The translations under genes were made by a program, and so were the position numbers. This document shows, in pieces, positions 16,203 through 25,257 of a DNA stretch of 64,000 nt (its first letter is position 1; each line of letters opens with the position of its first letter). This DNA is from CAYYFX01 sp964571855. Lineage in GTDB: Bacteria; ARS69. The DNA lies in assembly GCA_964571855.1 (NCBI GenBank), contig CAZNDO010000020.1, positions 1 to 64,000 on the forward strand. The letters run 5' to 3'. The notes under the pieces are model-generated. The model searched no databases. It had not been told where the DNA came from and saw nothing but the letters and a program-made list of their open reading frames with translations.

Positions 16203-18110
16203 GTGCGTTCGGTCATCCTCGGCACCGCCGGCCACATCGACCACGGCAAGACCACGCTGGTGAAGGCCCTCACCGGCGTGGACACGGACCGGCTCCCCGA
16301 GGAGCGGGAGCGCGGGATCTCCATCGAGCTGGGGTTCGCGCGGCTGGACGTGGGCGACGTCCGCTTCGGCATCGTGGACGTTCCCGGGCACGAGCGCTTC
16401 GTGAAGACCATGCTGGCGGGGGCCGGCGGGATCGACCTCGTGGTGCTCGTGGTGGCGGCGGACGAGGGCGTGATGCCGCAGACCCGCGAGCACCTGGACG
16501 TGATCGACTTCCTCGGGGTCACGCGCGGCGTCGTGGCGCTCACGAAGACGGACCTCGTGGACGAGGAGACGCGCGAGATCGCCGCGCTGGACGTGGCGGA
16601 CGCGCTGGAGGGGACCACGCTGGCCGGCGTGGACGTGCTGCCGGTGAGCGGCGTGACCGGGGACGGGCTGGACGCCCTGAAGGCGAAGCTGCGGGAGCTG
16701 GCCCGGGGTGTGCCGGCGCGCACCGAGAGCGGGCCGTACCGGTTGCCCGTGGACCGCAGCTTCGTGATGGAAGGCTTCGGCACGGTGGTGACCGGCACGG
16801 GCTTCACGGGCAGCGTGCGCGTGGGGGACAAGCTGTCCCTCCTGCCGCGCGGGACGGACGTGCGCGTGCGCCGCGTGCAGGTGCACGGGAAGGACGCGGA
16901 GGTGGGCGGCCCCGGGCAGCGCACCGCGCTCGCGCTGCACGGCGTGGCGAAGGAGGAGGTGGAGCGCGGGGACCAGCTCGTGTCCCCGGGGTCGTTGTCC
17001 GTGTCGAGCATGGTGGACGTGCGGCTGCGCGTGTCGCCGCGGTGGGTGCGGCCGGTGAGGAACCGCGAGCGCGTGCGGTTCCACCTGGCGGCCTCCGAGG
17101 ACCTCGGACGCGTGATCCTGCTGGACCGGGACGAATTGAAACCGGGCGAGGACTGCCTGGCGCAGATCCGGCTGGAGAGCCCGGTGGTGCCGGCGGCGGG
17201 GGACCGGTTCGTGTTGCGATCGTACTCGCCCGCACATGCAATGGCCGGGGGCGTGATCGTGGATCCGCATCCGGCGAAGCATCGGCGCGGCCGCAAGGCG
17301 GACCTGGAGGCGATGGCGCGGCGCGAGGGCGGCGGGCCGGTGGCGCTGCTGCTGGAGAAGGCGGGCGCGGCCGGGCTGGCCGGCGTGAAGCCGCGCGATC
17401 TCGCCACCGCCGCGTCCATGACCGCGGCGGAGGTGGACGAGCACGTGCGACGCGAGGTGGAGGCCGGGAACCTGCGCGTGACCGCGGGCGGGCGCGTGGT
17501 GGCGGCGGACGCGTGGCGCGTGGCGGCGCGCGCGATCGTGGCGCGCGCGGAGCAATTCCACGAGCGGCATCCCTTGCGCTGGGGACCCACGCGCGAGGAG
17601 CTGCGCGCGGCGGTGGCGGCCGCGGCATCGCCCGCCTTGATGGGCGAGATCCTGGACGAGCTGGCCGCGGCCGGCGAGCTGGCGCTCTCCGGGGACAAGG
17701 TGCGCGTGGGCGGCGGCGACGTGGTGTTCGACGGCGCGGCGGCGGCGGAGCGGGACCGCGTGGAGTCGATCTACCGGAGGACCGCGCATCAGCCGCCGGA
17801 GCTGAAGACGGTGCTGGCCGAGGGCGGGCGGCTGACGGAGGACGTGGTGCGCGCGCTCGCCGACGCGGGGACGCTGGCGAAGGTGACGGAGGAGATCTAC
17901 CTGCACCGCGAGGCGATGGACTCCGCGCGCCGCGCGCTGGCGGAGATCCAGGCGCGCGACGGCGAGATCACGGTGGGCGCGTTCCGCGATGCGCTCGGCA
18001 TCTCGCGGAAGTACGCGGTGCCCATGCTGGAGCACTTCGATGCGCTGCGGGTCACGCGCCGCGACGGCGACGTGCGCAAGCTGCGCGGCGATTCGGGAGG
18101 GGGACGATGA
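16203..18110 (+). CDS. selB: Selenocysteine-specific elongation factor SelB
   Basis: SelB delivers Sec-tRNA(Sec) to ribosomes stalled at UGA codons followed by a SECIS hairpin. The 635-aa protein has an EF-Tu-like GTPase domain with G1 GHIDHGKTT (about 10-18), G3 DVPGHERF and G4 TKTD, two beta-barrel domains (about 175-340), and a C-terminal region (about 375-635) of winged-helix repeats that bind SECIS. Its length is normal for bacterial SelB. It starts at GTG. The stop overlaps the next start (ATGA). selA, selD and the tRNA(Sec) gene are not in this window. The selenoprotein gene at 43908-44630 supplies a local substrate for the machinery. Confidence 0.95.
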   Translation: MRSVILGTAGHIDHGKTTLVKALTGVDTDRLPEERERGISIELGFARLDVGDVRFGIVDVPGHERFVKTMLAGAGGIDLVVLVVAADEGVMPQTREHLDVIDFLGVTRGVVALTKTDLVDEETREIAALDVADALEGTTLAGVDVLPVSGVTGDGLDALKAKLRELARGVPARTESGPYRLPVDRSFVMEGFGTVVTGTGFTGSVRVGDKLSLLPRGTDVRVRRVQVHGKDAEVGGPGQRTALALHGVAKEEVERGDQLVSPGSLSVSSMVDVRLRVSPRWVRPVRNRERVRFHLAASEDLGRVILLDRDELKPGEDCLAQIRLESPVVPAAGDRFVLRSYSPAHAMAGGVIVDPHPAKHRRGRKADLEAMARREGGGPVALLLEKAGAAGLAGVKPRDLATAASMTAAEVDEHVRREVEAGNLRVTAGGRVVAADAWRVAARAIVARAEQFHERHPLRWGPTREELRAAVAAAASPALMGEILDELAAAGELALSGDKVRVGGGDVVFDGAAAAERDRVESIYRRTAHQPPELKTVLAEGGRLTEDVVRALADAGTLAKVTEEIYLHREAMDSARRALAEIQARDGEITVGAFRDALGISRKYAVPMLEHFDALRVTRRDGDVRKLRGDSGGGR

Positions 18111-18466
18111 GCAGACGGACGAAGGCGGTGGCGATCGCGGCGATGCTCGCGACCGTCGCGCTCGCGGCCGGGTGCGCCACGATCGGCGCGCCCTTCGCGG
18201 TGGAGAACGTGCGGAACCTGGAGATCGGGAAGACCTCGCGCTCGGACGTGGTGCAGATGTTCGGCGCGCCGTGGCGCACGGGGCTGGAGGACGGGCGCGA
18301 GACGTGGACCTACGGGCACTACCGCTACTCGCTCTTCGGCGCGGACCGCACGCGGGATCTCGTGGTGCGCTTCGGCGCGGACGGGAAGGTGGCGTCGTAC
18401 ACGTTCAGCTCCACGGAGCCGGAGGACCTTGGGAAGCCGGTTGCCAAGGAGGGGGGCGCGTCCTAG
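18107..18466 (+). CDS. BamE/SmpA-like outer-membrane lipoprotein
   Basis: The 119-aa product has a lipoprotein signal ending in the lipobox LAAGC (Cys near residue 23) and a single SmpA/OmlA-type domain. Features of that fold are NLEIGKTSRSDVVQMFGAPW (about 38-57), WTYGHYRYSLFG and a final strand VASYTF. BamE lipoproteins assist the beta-barrel assembly machine, but small stand-alone members often have other or unknown roles. The ATG overlaps the selB stop, so it is translationally coupled to selB; the functional reason is not apparent. A long GC-rich hairpin follows. Confidence 0.8.
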   Translation: MSRRTKAVAIAAMLATVALAAGCATIGAPFAVENVRNLEIGKTSRSDVVQMFGAPWRTGLEDGRETWTYGHYRYSLFGADRTRDLVVRFGADGKVASYTFSSTEPEDLGKPVAKEGGAS

Positions 18467-18477
18467 TCTGCGCGCCT

Positions 18478-18526
18478 CGGGAGGGCCCGCCCGCACTCAT
18501 CCGGCCCGCGGGCGGGCCGCCTCCCG
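18478..18526 (+). terminator. Long GC-rich hairpin ending the selB cluster
   Basis: CGGGAGG-GCCCGCCCGC pairs with GCGGGCGGGC-CG-CCTCCCG, giving a 17-bp stem with a 2-nt bulge and a 13-nt loop, followed by TTCCCC. It starts 11 bp after the lipoprotein stop codon. Confidence 0.55.
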
Positions 18527-18554
18527 TTCCCCGCTCGCCTCGAGGCATCCCCCC

Positions 18555-19160
18555 ATGTCCCATCGTGCCGCGCTTCGTCCGTTCCGCCGCCCCGTCTTCG
18601 CTCCCCTCCTGATCGGTCTGGCGCTATCCGGCTGCCAGGGAGCCGGCGCTCCTGCCGGGGATGCCGGCGCCGCGCCCGCGGCTTCCGCCCCGGATCCCGT
18701 GGAGCGGGGGCGCTACATCGTGACCACCGGCGCGTGCGTGGACTGCCACACGCCGTGGATCCTGGGAGAAGCCGGCCCCATGCCGGATCCGGCCAGACTG
18801 CTTTCCGGACACCCGGCGGAGATCGAGATCACGCCTGCCGCGATCCCCGAGGGGTGGGGGATGCTGCAGTCCGCCACCAACACGGCGTTCCAGGGCCCGT
18901 GGGGCGTGAGCTTCGCGGCGAACCTCACGCCGCACGCGACCGGGCTCGGCAACCTGACCGAGGAGCTCTTCGTGCAGTCATTCCGCACGGGGCAGCACTT
19001 CGGCAAGGGGCGTCTCATCCTCCCGCCGATGCCCATTCCCTCGTACCGGACGTTCACGGACGACGATCTGAAGGCGATCTGGGCGTACCTCCAGACGATT
19101 CCCCCCGTCGAGAACGCCGTCCCGCAGCCCATTCCGCCTGCGGGCCCGTCCGCGCCGTAG
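18555..19160 (+). CDS. Monohaem cytochrome c lipoprotein
   Basis: The 201-aa product has a lipoprotein signal (FAPLLIGLALSGC, lipobox Cys near 26) and an Ala/Pro-rich linker. A single class I cytochrome c domain follows, with the haem site CVDCH (about 57-61) and a likely distal Met in LILPPMPIPSY. The pattern ERGRYIVTTGACVDCHTPW ... NTAFQGPWGVSFAANLTPH ... TDDDLKAIWAYLQTIPP is typical of a widespread group of periplasmic electron-transfer cytochromes. The start is the ATG immediately before the signal sequence. No redox partner is encoded next to it. Confidence 0.85.
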   Translation: MSHRAALRPFRRPVFAPLLIGLALSGCQGAGAPAGDAGAAPAASAPDPVERGRYIVTTGACVDCHTPWILGEAGPMPDPARLLSGHPAEIEITPAAIPEGWGMLQSATNTAFQGPWGVSFAANLTPHATGLGNLTEELFVQSFRTGQHFGKGRLILPPMPIPSYRTFTDDDLKAIWAYLQTIPPVENAVPQPIPPAGPSAP

Positions 19161-19205
19161 CGGCACGGAGCCGCCGCGGGACGCCGCCACGCCGCGAGGT
19201 GCGCA

Positions 19206-19805
19206 GTGCACGTGGAACCGGTGGTCCTGGAGGGTCGAAGCGTCCGGCTGGAGCCGCTGAGCCTCGCGCACGTGGCGGGGCTCGCGGCGGTCGGGCTGGA
19301 CGCGGAGATCTGGCGGTGGAGTCCGGAGCCGCTGGAGAGCGAAGCCGACGTCCGGCGCTACGTGGAGACCGCGCTCGCGTGGCAGCGCGCGGGGACGGCG
19401 GTGCCGTTCGCCACGTGCGCGAAAGGCGACGGCGGCGCGGCGACCGTGATCGGCAGCACGCGCTTCGCGAACATCGACACGGTGAACCGCCGCGTGGAGA
19501 TCGGCTGGACGTGGCTCGGCGTGCGGCACCAGCGCACGGCCGCGAACACCGAGGCGAAGTACCTCATGCTGCGCCACGCGTTCGAGACGTGGGGCTGCAT
19601 CCGCGTGGAGTTCAAGACGGACTCGCTCAACGAGAAGTCCCGCGCCGCCATCCGCCGCCTCGGCGCGGTGGAGGAGGGGACGCTGCGCAACCACATGACC
19701 ACGCGGAGCGGCCGGTACCGGCACTCCGTGTATTTCAGCATCCTGGACAGCGAGTGGCCCGCCGTGAAGGAACGGCTGGAGGGCCTGATGGGAGGAGCCG
19801 CGTGA
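19206..19805 (+). CDS. GNAT-family N-acetyltransferase (RimJ/RimL-like)
   Basis: The 199-aa product fits the Acetyltransf_3 family, which moves acetyl groups from acetyl-CoA to protein N-termini or small amines. Visible elements are the first strand LEGRSVRLEPLSLAHVAGL, the motif A region VEIGWTWLGVRHQRTAANTEAKYLML (acetyl-CoA binding), and the late strand IRVEFKTDSLNEKSRAAIRRLGAVEEGTLR. The start is GTG. The TGA stop overlaps the GTG of the following DinB gene, so the two are coupled. The substrate cannot be predicted. Confidence 0.85.
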   Translation: MHVEPVVLEGRSVRLEPLSLAHVAGLAAVGLDAEIWRWSPEPLESEADVRRYVETALAWQRAGTAVPFATCAKGDGGAATVIGSTRFANIDTVNRRVEIGWTWLGVRHQRTAANTEAKYLMLRHAFETWGCIRVEFKTDSLNEKSRAAIRRLGAVEEGTLRNHMTTRSGRYRHSVYFSILDSEWPAVKERLEGLMGGAA

Positions 19806-20350
19806 CGTTCTCGAACCCGGCGGCCGGCGCGAAGGATGCGGCGGCGGCGTACGTGAAGGCGCTGCTGGATCTCCTGGGGACGCGCGATCCTCTCGACGTG
19901 ATGGAGGAGCTGGACGGCGCGGTTCGGGAGATGGTGGCGGGCGTGCCGGAAGCGAAGCTGGGCGTGCCCGAGGCGCCGGGGAAGTGGTCCCTGCTGCAGG
20001 TCGTGGGGCACCTCGTGGACACGGAGATCGTGTACGGCTACCGCGTGCGGCTGGTGCTCGCGGAGGACGAGCCGCGCGTGCCGGGGTACGACCAGGACCG
20101 GTGGGCGAGCGTGTGGGAGCGGCGGGCCGCGGCGGGCACGGCGCCGAAGGCGGAGCTGCTCGGCGATCTCGGCACCCTGCGGCGCATGAACCTGCGGCTA
20201 TACCGGGGACTCGAAGCCGCGGACATGGAGCGGTGGGGCGAGCACTCGGAGCGTGGGGCGGAGAGCGTGCAGAAGATGCTGCGGCTGCTGGCCGCGCACG
20301 ATCTGGTGCACCGGCGGCAGTTGCAGCGCATCCGGTCGGCGGTGATGTAA
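19802..20350 (+). CDS. DinB/YfiT-family metal-dependent four-helix protein
   Basis: The 182-aa product is a DinB_2-type four-helix bundle. Family members bind a divalent metal through three His residues and act as thiol-dependent S-transferases or have unknown roles. Here the likely ligands are His in VVGHLVDTE (about 64) and HDLVHRRQL near the C-terminus. PGKWSLLQVVGHLVDTE is the usual family signature. The GTG start overlaps the acetyltransferase stop. A paralogous DinB lies at 40937-41419. Confidence 0.8.
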   Translation: MTFSNPAAGAKDAAAAYVKALLDLLGTRDPLDVMEELDGAVREMVAGVPEAKLGVPEAPGKWSLLQVVGHLVDTEIVYGYRVRLVLAEDEPRVPGYDQDRWASVWERRAAAGTAPKAELLGDLGTLRRMNLRLYRGLEAADMERWGEHSERGAESVQKMLRLLAAHDLVHRRQLQRIRSAVM

Positions 20351-20412
20351 CAGCCCTTGACCCGGTCCGTCCCGGAGGCGCACGCTGGTCCCTGCCTCCG
20401 AGGAGACCTCCG

Positions 20413-22809
20413 ATGTCGCGCCCCTCCCGGGCGACCCTGCTCGCCCTCGCGCTGACCGTTCCCGCCGCCACCGCCTTCGCACCCGTCGCCCTCGGCCCCT
20501 GGACCGCACTTCCCCTCGAGGATCGCGCGCACTTCGCCGCCCTCGCGTCCACCCCCGCCCAGCCCGGCCGGATCTACGGGTCGGGCCTCCACGGCGGCGC
20601 CTGGCGCACCGACGACGGCGGCGATCACTGGACCTACGCCGGCGTCGGTCTCCCGCACGACGTGCCGTTCGACGTGCTGGCAGCCTCGCCGCGCAACGCG
20701 GCGCTCGTGTTCGCCGGACGGACCTCGGGACCGGAGTTCTTCCGCACGACGAACGGCGGAGCCGGCTGGTCCGCGGCGGCAGGCCCCGGCGCGGGAGGGC
20801 TCTCCTGCATCGTTGCCGACCCCGCGGACGACGCCACCCTCCGGGCCGGCGTCGGAGCCGGGGCGGGACCCGGTCTTTACCGCAGCACGGACCTCGGAGA
20901 CTCGTGGTCACCCGCCGGGCTCCCCGGCGTCCCGGTATTCGCCGTCGCGCACGATCCGGCGGATCCCGTCCGCCTCCTCGCCGCCACCGAAGCCGGTCTC
21001 TCGCGCTCGACCGACGGCGGCGCCTCGTGGCAGCCCGTCTTCACCGGCGTGTCCGTAGGCGAGATCGACTGGAGCCGCTCCGATCCCACGCAGGTCTGGG
21101 CGCGGACCGAGGGCGCGCCGCTCGTGAAGTCCACGGACTCCGGTGCCACGTGGACCTGCCAGGGCATGGGCGCGGTGTCCGCGGTGGCGCTCAGCCCCAC
21201 GGATCCGGCGGTGCTCTTCGCCGATGTGGGGCTCGCCGGCTGCGGCTGGCACGGCTGGGGATACGCCGGCGTGCTCAACCGGTCCACGGACGGCGGCTCC
21301 ACCTGGGCGCATGTCCTCGAGGGGCCGTGCGGATGGGGATACTTCGACCCCTCCGCGACCCCGCGCATGGCGATGCTGGAGGTGGACCCCGACGCGCCGC
21401 TGCGCGTGTACGCGGCCTGGTCCGGCGAGGGACTGCGGCGTTCGGACTCGGGCGGCTCCCTGAACAGCTTCTCGTTCCGCCGGGCGGGCGTGCACATGAC
21501 GCCCACGCTGTTCGTGCGCGTCGGCGCGGGCGACCGGTGGTACGTGCGCGGCGACGTCGGGTCGGGCCTGCGGCGATCGACCGATGCCGGCGCCACCTGG
21601 GATGTGGGCGGCGGCGGGGGCGACGCGATCTTCTCGCTGGACGCGAACCCCGCCGTTCCCGATCTCGTGCACGAGTCCGGCGTTCCCTTCCCCACGGGAA
21701 GCTGCGGGACGACAGCTCCGTACGCGTATCGCAGCACCGACGGCGGCGTCTGGTGGGAGCCGTGCCTCGACGTCTACCCGTGGGTGTGGGCCGGGCTCAT
21801 CGTCTCGTCGCCGGACGACGGGCAGACGGTCTACGCATGGGATTGGACGGAGCAGGTCCTGTGGGAGGAGACCCCGACGACCACGGACGTCTGGCGAAGC
21901 GACGACGGCTGGGAGACGGGGGCGTTCGTCGCGGAGTCCTTCCCCGCGCTCGACGCCGTCATCGACCCGCGCGACCCGATGCGCGTGATCGCGACGGGTC
22001 GCGGGCCCGATCCCGTGCGCGTCACCACCGACGGCGGCGCCACGTGGGAGCCCCGCGCCCACGGGCTCCCCGCGCGCGGCACCGGGATCCGGTTGCGGAT
22101 GGACCTCGCGCGCCCGGATCACCTGCTCGCGGCGTTCGAACGCGAGGGGATCTTCGAGTCGACGGACGGCGGCGCGACGTGGCGCGCGGTGCCGCTGGCG
22201 CTGGCCACGCTGCCGGAGCGCGCCGCGGCGTTCCTCACGCGCGACGAGGGCCGCCTGCCGGAGGTCCTGGACGCGGACTGGGATGTGAGCGCGGAAGGGC
22301 GCCGGGTGTTCGTGGCCACCACGCGCGGGGTCTACGTGGAGGGGTACGGCTACGTCACGGACGGGCTCGATAGCGACCGGCTCGTCGAGTTGGCTTACTC
22401 GCCGGCGAGCGGGAAGCTGCTCGTGGGCACGCAGTACCTGGGCGCCTTCGCGTTGGACGTGCCGCCGCTCGGCGGGGCGGCGGACGCCGTGCTCGCGCGG
22501 AATGCCGTGCCCGCGCCCACCGCCGGGGCCACGCCGGAGGGCATCACACTCGCCCCGAATCCCTTCGATCCGTCCACGACGATCTCGTTCGCCGTGCCGC
22601 GGGCCGCCGCGCCGGTGCGGGTGGAGGTGTTCGACGTGGGCGGCCGGCGCCTCGTCACGCTGCTGGACGAGCCGCGTCCGGCCGGCGCCGCGTCCGTGAC
22701 CTGGGACGGCCGCGACGAGGCCGGCCGCCGCGCGCCGCCGGGCGTGTACTTCGTCCGGATCGACGTGGACGGCCATCGGGAGTCGCGCCGGGTCGTGCGG
22801 ATCCGGTAG
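20413..22809 (+). CDS. Secreted BNR/sortilin-type beta-propeller protein with FlgD-like tail
   Basis: The 798-aa protein has a signal peptide (LLALALTVPAATAFA) and a long array of BNR/Asp-box repeats of the STDGGASW type (for example RTDDGGDHW, RSTDGGASW, KSTDSGATW, TTDGGATW). These are spaced as in two stacked sortilin/photosystem-assembly-like propellers. The C-terminus is an FlgD-type sorting domain (NPFDPSTTISFAV, FDVGGRRLV, TWDGRDEAGRR, GVYFVRIDVDG). The ATG is preceded by AGGAGA. The last 26 coding bases plus 11 downstream bases are identical to the end of the next gene. Ligand unknown; surface location inferred. Confidence 0.85.
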   Translation: MSRPSRATLLALALTVPAATAFAPVALGPWTALPLEDRAHFAALASTPAQPGRIYGSGLHGGAWRTDDGGDHWTYAGVGLPHDVPFDVLAASPRNAALVFAGRTSGPEFFRTTNGGAGWSAAAGPGAGGLSCIVADPADDATLRAGVGAGAGPGLYRSTDLGDSWSPAGLPGVPVFAVAHDPADPVRLLAATEAGLSRSTDGGASWQPVFTGVSVGEIDWSRSDPTQVWARTEGAPLVKSTDSGATWTCQGMGAVSAVALSPTDPAVLFADVGLAGCGWHGWGYAGVLNRSTDGGSTWAHVLEGPCGWGYFDPSATPRMAMLEVDPDAPLRVYAAWSGEGLRRSDSGGSLNSFSFRRAGVHMTPTLFVRVGAGDRWYVRGDVGSGLRRSTDAGATWDVGGGGGDAIFSLDANPAVPDLVHESGVPFPTGSCGTTAPYAYRSTDGGVWWEPCLDVYPWVWAGLIVSSPDDGQTVYAWDWTEQVLWEETPTTTDVWRSDDGWETGAFVAESFPALDAVIDPRDPMRVIATGRGPDPVRVTTDGGATWEPRAHGLPARGTGIRLRMDLARPDHLLAAFEREGIFESTDGGATWRAVPLALATLPERAAAFLTRDEGRLPEVLDADWDVSAEGRRVFVATTRGVYVEGYGYVTDGLDSDRLVELAYSPASGKLLVGTQYLGAFALDVPPLGGAADAVLARNAVPAPTAGATPEGITLAPNPFDPSTTISFAVPRAAAPVRVEVFDVGGRRLVTLLDEPRPAGAASVTWDGRDEAGRRAPPGVYFVRIDVDGHRESRRVVRIR

Positions 22810-22818
22810 GGCGCCGCG
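22782..22818 (+). repeat. 37-bp direct repeat spanning the 3' end of a sorting domain (copy 1)
   Basis: The sequence from GTCGCGCCGGGTCGTGCGG through the stop codon TAG and 11 bases beyond is identical at 25100-25136. Identity past the stop points to recent duplication or gene conversion of the tail rather than protein selection alone. Confidence 0.8.
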
Positions 22819-22844
22819 ATCGGCGCTCTTCGAAGGAGGCGGCC

Positions 22845-25127
22845 ATGCGGTTGCAATGGACCCCGTCGGTGCTCCTGCTCGCGCTCCTCGGCGCGGGCAT
22901 CCAGCAGGCGTCCCCTGCGGGGGCCGGCGAGTGCGCGGACTACGCGGACCACGTGCTGCCTTTGGACACCTTCTATTCACCGGGCGACGCTTATGACCTC
23001 CGCGTCCGCGGCACGATCGGCTACGCGCTCACGCTGCGCTCGATCACGGTGTACGACCTGTCGCCGGCCGGGCACCCCGCCCTCGTGGGAAGCGCGCCCC
23101 TTCCCCGGGGAGGAGCGTCCGATTGGCTGGAGATCGGGGAGACCCTGGCGTTCGTCGGGGGGTGGTCCGGTCCCTTGGTCGTCGTCGACCTGGATGACCC
23201 GCTGGGTCCCTCGTGGGCGTCCGAGTTGGCCCTGGGCGGGTCGCCGGCCCGCGGGGCGGCGCAGTCCGGGGACTTCGCGTTCGTGGCGGCCGGGTACGGC
23301 GGCCTGGCGGTGGTCGACGTCTCGTCCCCGGCGTCGCCCGCATTGCTGACGATGACGCCCACCGCGGACTCGGCGGAAGGCGTGGTCGTGCTCGGGGACC
23401 TGGCGTTCGTCGCGGCACGGTCGGCCGGCGTCCTGGTGTTCGACATCGCGAGCCCCGCATCGCCCGTACTCGCCGGGTCGTTGCCCGTGCCCGCGAGCGA
23501 GTGGGCCTGGCGCGTGGCAGCCGGGCCGCCCGGAACGCTCGTCGTGGCCACGTATCTCAGCACGGGAAGCGGCGGGACCGTCCTGTTGGCGGACGTTTCG
23601 GCGCGGGCGCACGCGGCGTGGATCGGTTCCGCGCCGCTGGGGGCGCGTCCGCAGCGACTGGCTGTCCGGGATGGGCGAGCCTTCGTCGGCATGGGCTACA
23701 CCGCACCGTCGCTGCACGTGCTGGACCTCGAGGGGCCCGGCGCGCCGGTCACCCGGTTCGTCCTCGAACTCGGCGGCTCGACCGTGGGAGTGGCGCCCCT
23801 CGAGGCGGGGGAGGTGGTGCTGTCGAGCCTCGGGATCGGGAGCGCCGGCGCGCGGGGTGCCCTCCGGCGGATCGCGTTGCGCGACGGCGCACTTGCCCCG
23901 CCTCTGGCCTCCAACCGCGTGGAGGAGTGGTTCCTCGCGCAGGACGGGGACTTCGTCCTGACGCACGCCGCCGCGATGCTCTCGGTCCGTGATGTCCGGA
24001 GCCCTTCGCTCCCCCTCGTCGGGACGACCCCGTTGAGTTACGCGTTGCGCGCGGCCGCGGAGTCCGGACTCGCGGCCGTCTGGACCGGGAGCGACATCCC
24101 CGTCGTGGACTTCCGCACGCCCGGGTCGCCGTCCATAGTCGCGACGCTCGCCGAGCGTCCCGGCGTCCGGGCGCTCGGCGTCCACGACGGCCACGTCTAT
24201 GTATCCGCATCCGACGTGGACGAGTACGGCGATCCGATCGGCGCGCCGCGGCAGAGGATCGTGGACGTGCGCGACCCCGCGCACCCGACGGTCGCCTACG
24301 AGGACACCACGAGTTCCTGGGGGCCGCTCGCCTTCTGCGGTCCCGCCGCGTACGTCGGCGGAGGGACCCGCCTGCGGGTTCTCGACATCTCCGATCCGGG
24401 GGATCCCCGCCTGGTCATCGAGCACGATCTGGATGGTCTCTCCGTCATCCACTGCGATGCGCGGGGTGACCGGCTGGGGCTCGTGCTCGGTCTTGCGGCG
24501 AGGGCGGCCCCGTTCGAGCTGCTCGTCCTCGACGTGACCGTTCCGCTCGCCCCCTTCGAGGTCGGCCGGACGGAGCTGCCGGTGAGCCCCTTCCCCCACC
24601 CGTCGGTCCACGCGCTCGCGCTTGGCGAGGGCGTGGCGTACGTCTGTGCCGGTGGGCTGGGTCTCGTCGTGCTGGACACGGCGCCGCCCGGGCCGGCACA
24701 CGTCATCGGACTCGTGCCGGCCGCGGGGCTGCAAGCGACCTCCGTGTTCGTCGGACCGGAGCATGCCTTCGTGGCCCGAATGGACGACGGGCGGTATGCG
24801 GCAGCCGGCACGACACCTCACCCGTGTCGCCCGCGTCCGGGCCCCGCGGGTCCGCGACCGCCGCCGCTGCTTGCGGTCTTCCCGAACCCGTTCCGGAGCG
24901 ACACGACCATCGATCTCGGCCGGGCCGCGACGGCGGGAACGCGGCTGGACATCTTCGACGTGACGGGCCGGCACGTGGCGGATCTGGGGCCACTGGCCGC
25001 GGGCGGCCGCACGGCCCGGTGGGATGGAACGGACCGCTCGGGTCGGCCGGTGGCCGCCGGGGTGTACTTCCTGAGACGGGAGGAGACGGACGGCGCGTGG
25101 TCGCGCCGGGTCGTGCGGATCCGGTAG
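22845..25127 (+). CDS. Secreted LVIVD-repeat beta-propeller protein with FlgD-like tail
   Basis: The 760-aa product has a signal peptide (LLLALLGAGIQQASPAGA). It has repeated LVIVD-type blades such as LAVVDVSSPASPALL, VLVFDIASPASPVL, LRVLDISDPGDPRLV and LVVLDTAPPG, which form one or two propellers (about 50-650). The FlgD-like sorting domain is C-terminal (NPFRSDTTIDL, FDVTGRHVA, RWDGTDRSGR, GVYFLRREE). It directly follows the BNR-type propeller gene with a 35-bp gap, so the two are probably one transcript. AAGGAGG precedes the ATG. Function unknown. Confidence 0.85.
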   Translation: MRLQWTPSVLLLALLGAGIQQASPAGAGECADYADHVLPLDTFYSPGDAYDLRVRGTIGYALTLRSITVYDLSPAGHPALVGSAPLPRGGASDWLEIGETLAFVGGWSGPLVVVDLDDPLGPSWASELALGGSPARGAAQSGDFAFVAAGYGGLAVVDVSSPASPALLTMTPTADSAEGVVVLGDLAFVAARSAGVLVFDIASPASPVLAGSLPVPASEWAWRVAAGPPGTLVVATYLSTGSGGTVLLADVSARAHAAWIGSAPLGARPQRLAVRDGRAFVGMGYTAPSLHVLDLEGPGAPVTRFVLELGGSTVGVAPLEAGEVVLSSLGIGSAGARGALRRIALRDGALAPPLASNRVEEWFLAQDGDFVLTHAAAMLSVRDVRSPSLPLVGTTPLSYALRAAAESGLAAVWTGSDIPVVDFRTPGSPSIVATLAERPGVRALGVHDGHVYVSASDVDEYGDPIGAPRQRIVDVRDPAHPTVAYEDTTSSWGPLAFCGPAAYVGGGTRLRVLDISDPGDPRLVIEHDLDGLSVIHCDARGDRLGLVLGLAARAAPFELLVLDVTVPLAPFEVGRTELPVSPFPHPSVHALALGEGVAYVCAGGLGLVVLDTAPPGPAHVIGLVPAAGLQATSVFVGPEHAFVARMDDGRYAAAGTTPHPCRPRPGPAGPRPPPLLAVFPNPFRSDTTIDLGRAATAGTRLDIFDVTGRHVADLGPLAAGGRTARWDGTDRSGRPVAAGVYFLRREETDGAWSRRVVRIR

Positions 25128-25136
25128 GGCGCCGCG
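25100..25136 (+). repeat. 37-bp direct repeat spanning the 3' end of a sorting domain (copy 2)
   Basis: Identical to 22782-22818, covering the last VVRIR codons, the stop and 11 downstream bases. Confidence 0.8.
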
Positions 25137-25257
25137 GCGGCGTGCACGCGGAGTCTTGACGGTACCCGGGAGAACGCACGACCCTCGGCGTTCCGCGGCA
25201 CCGCATCCCCCACAGCCCCCGAATCGGCGCCCCCGCGCCGAGCCATGCGAGGTTCCC

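Noticed and set aside
20357..20362. TTGACC (and TTGACG at 25155) as -35 boxes
   Set aside because: No acceptable -10 box at 16-18 bp downstream in either case.
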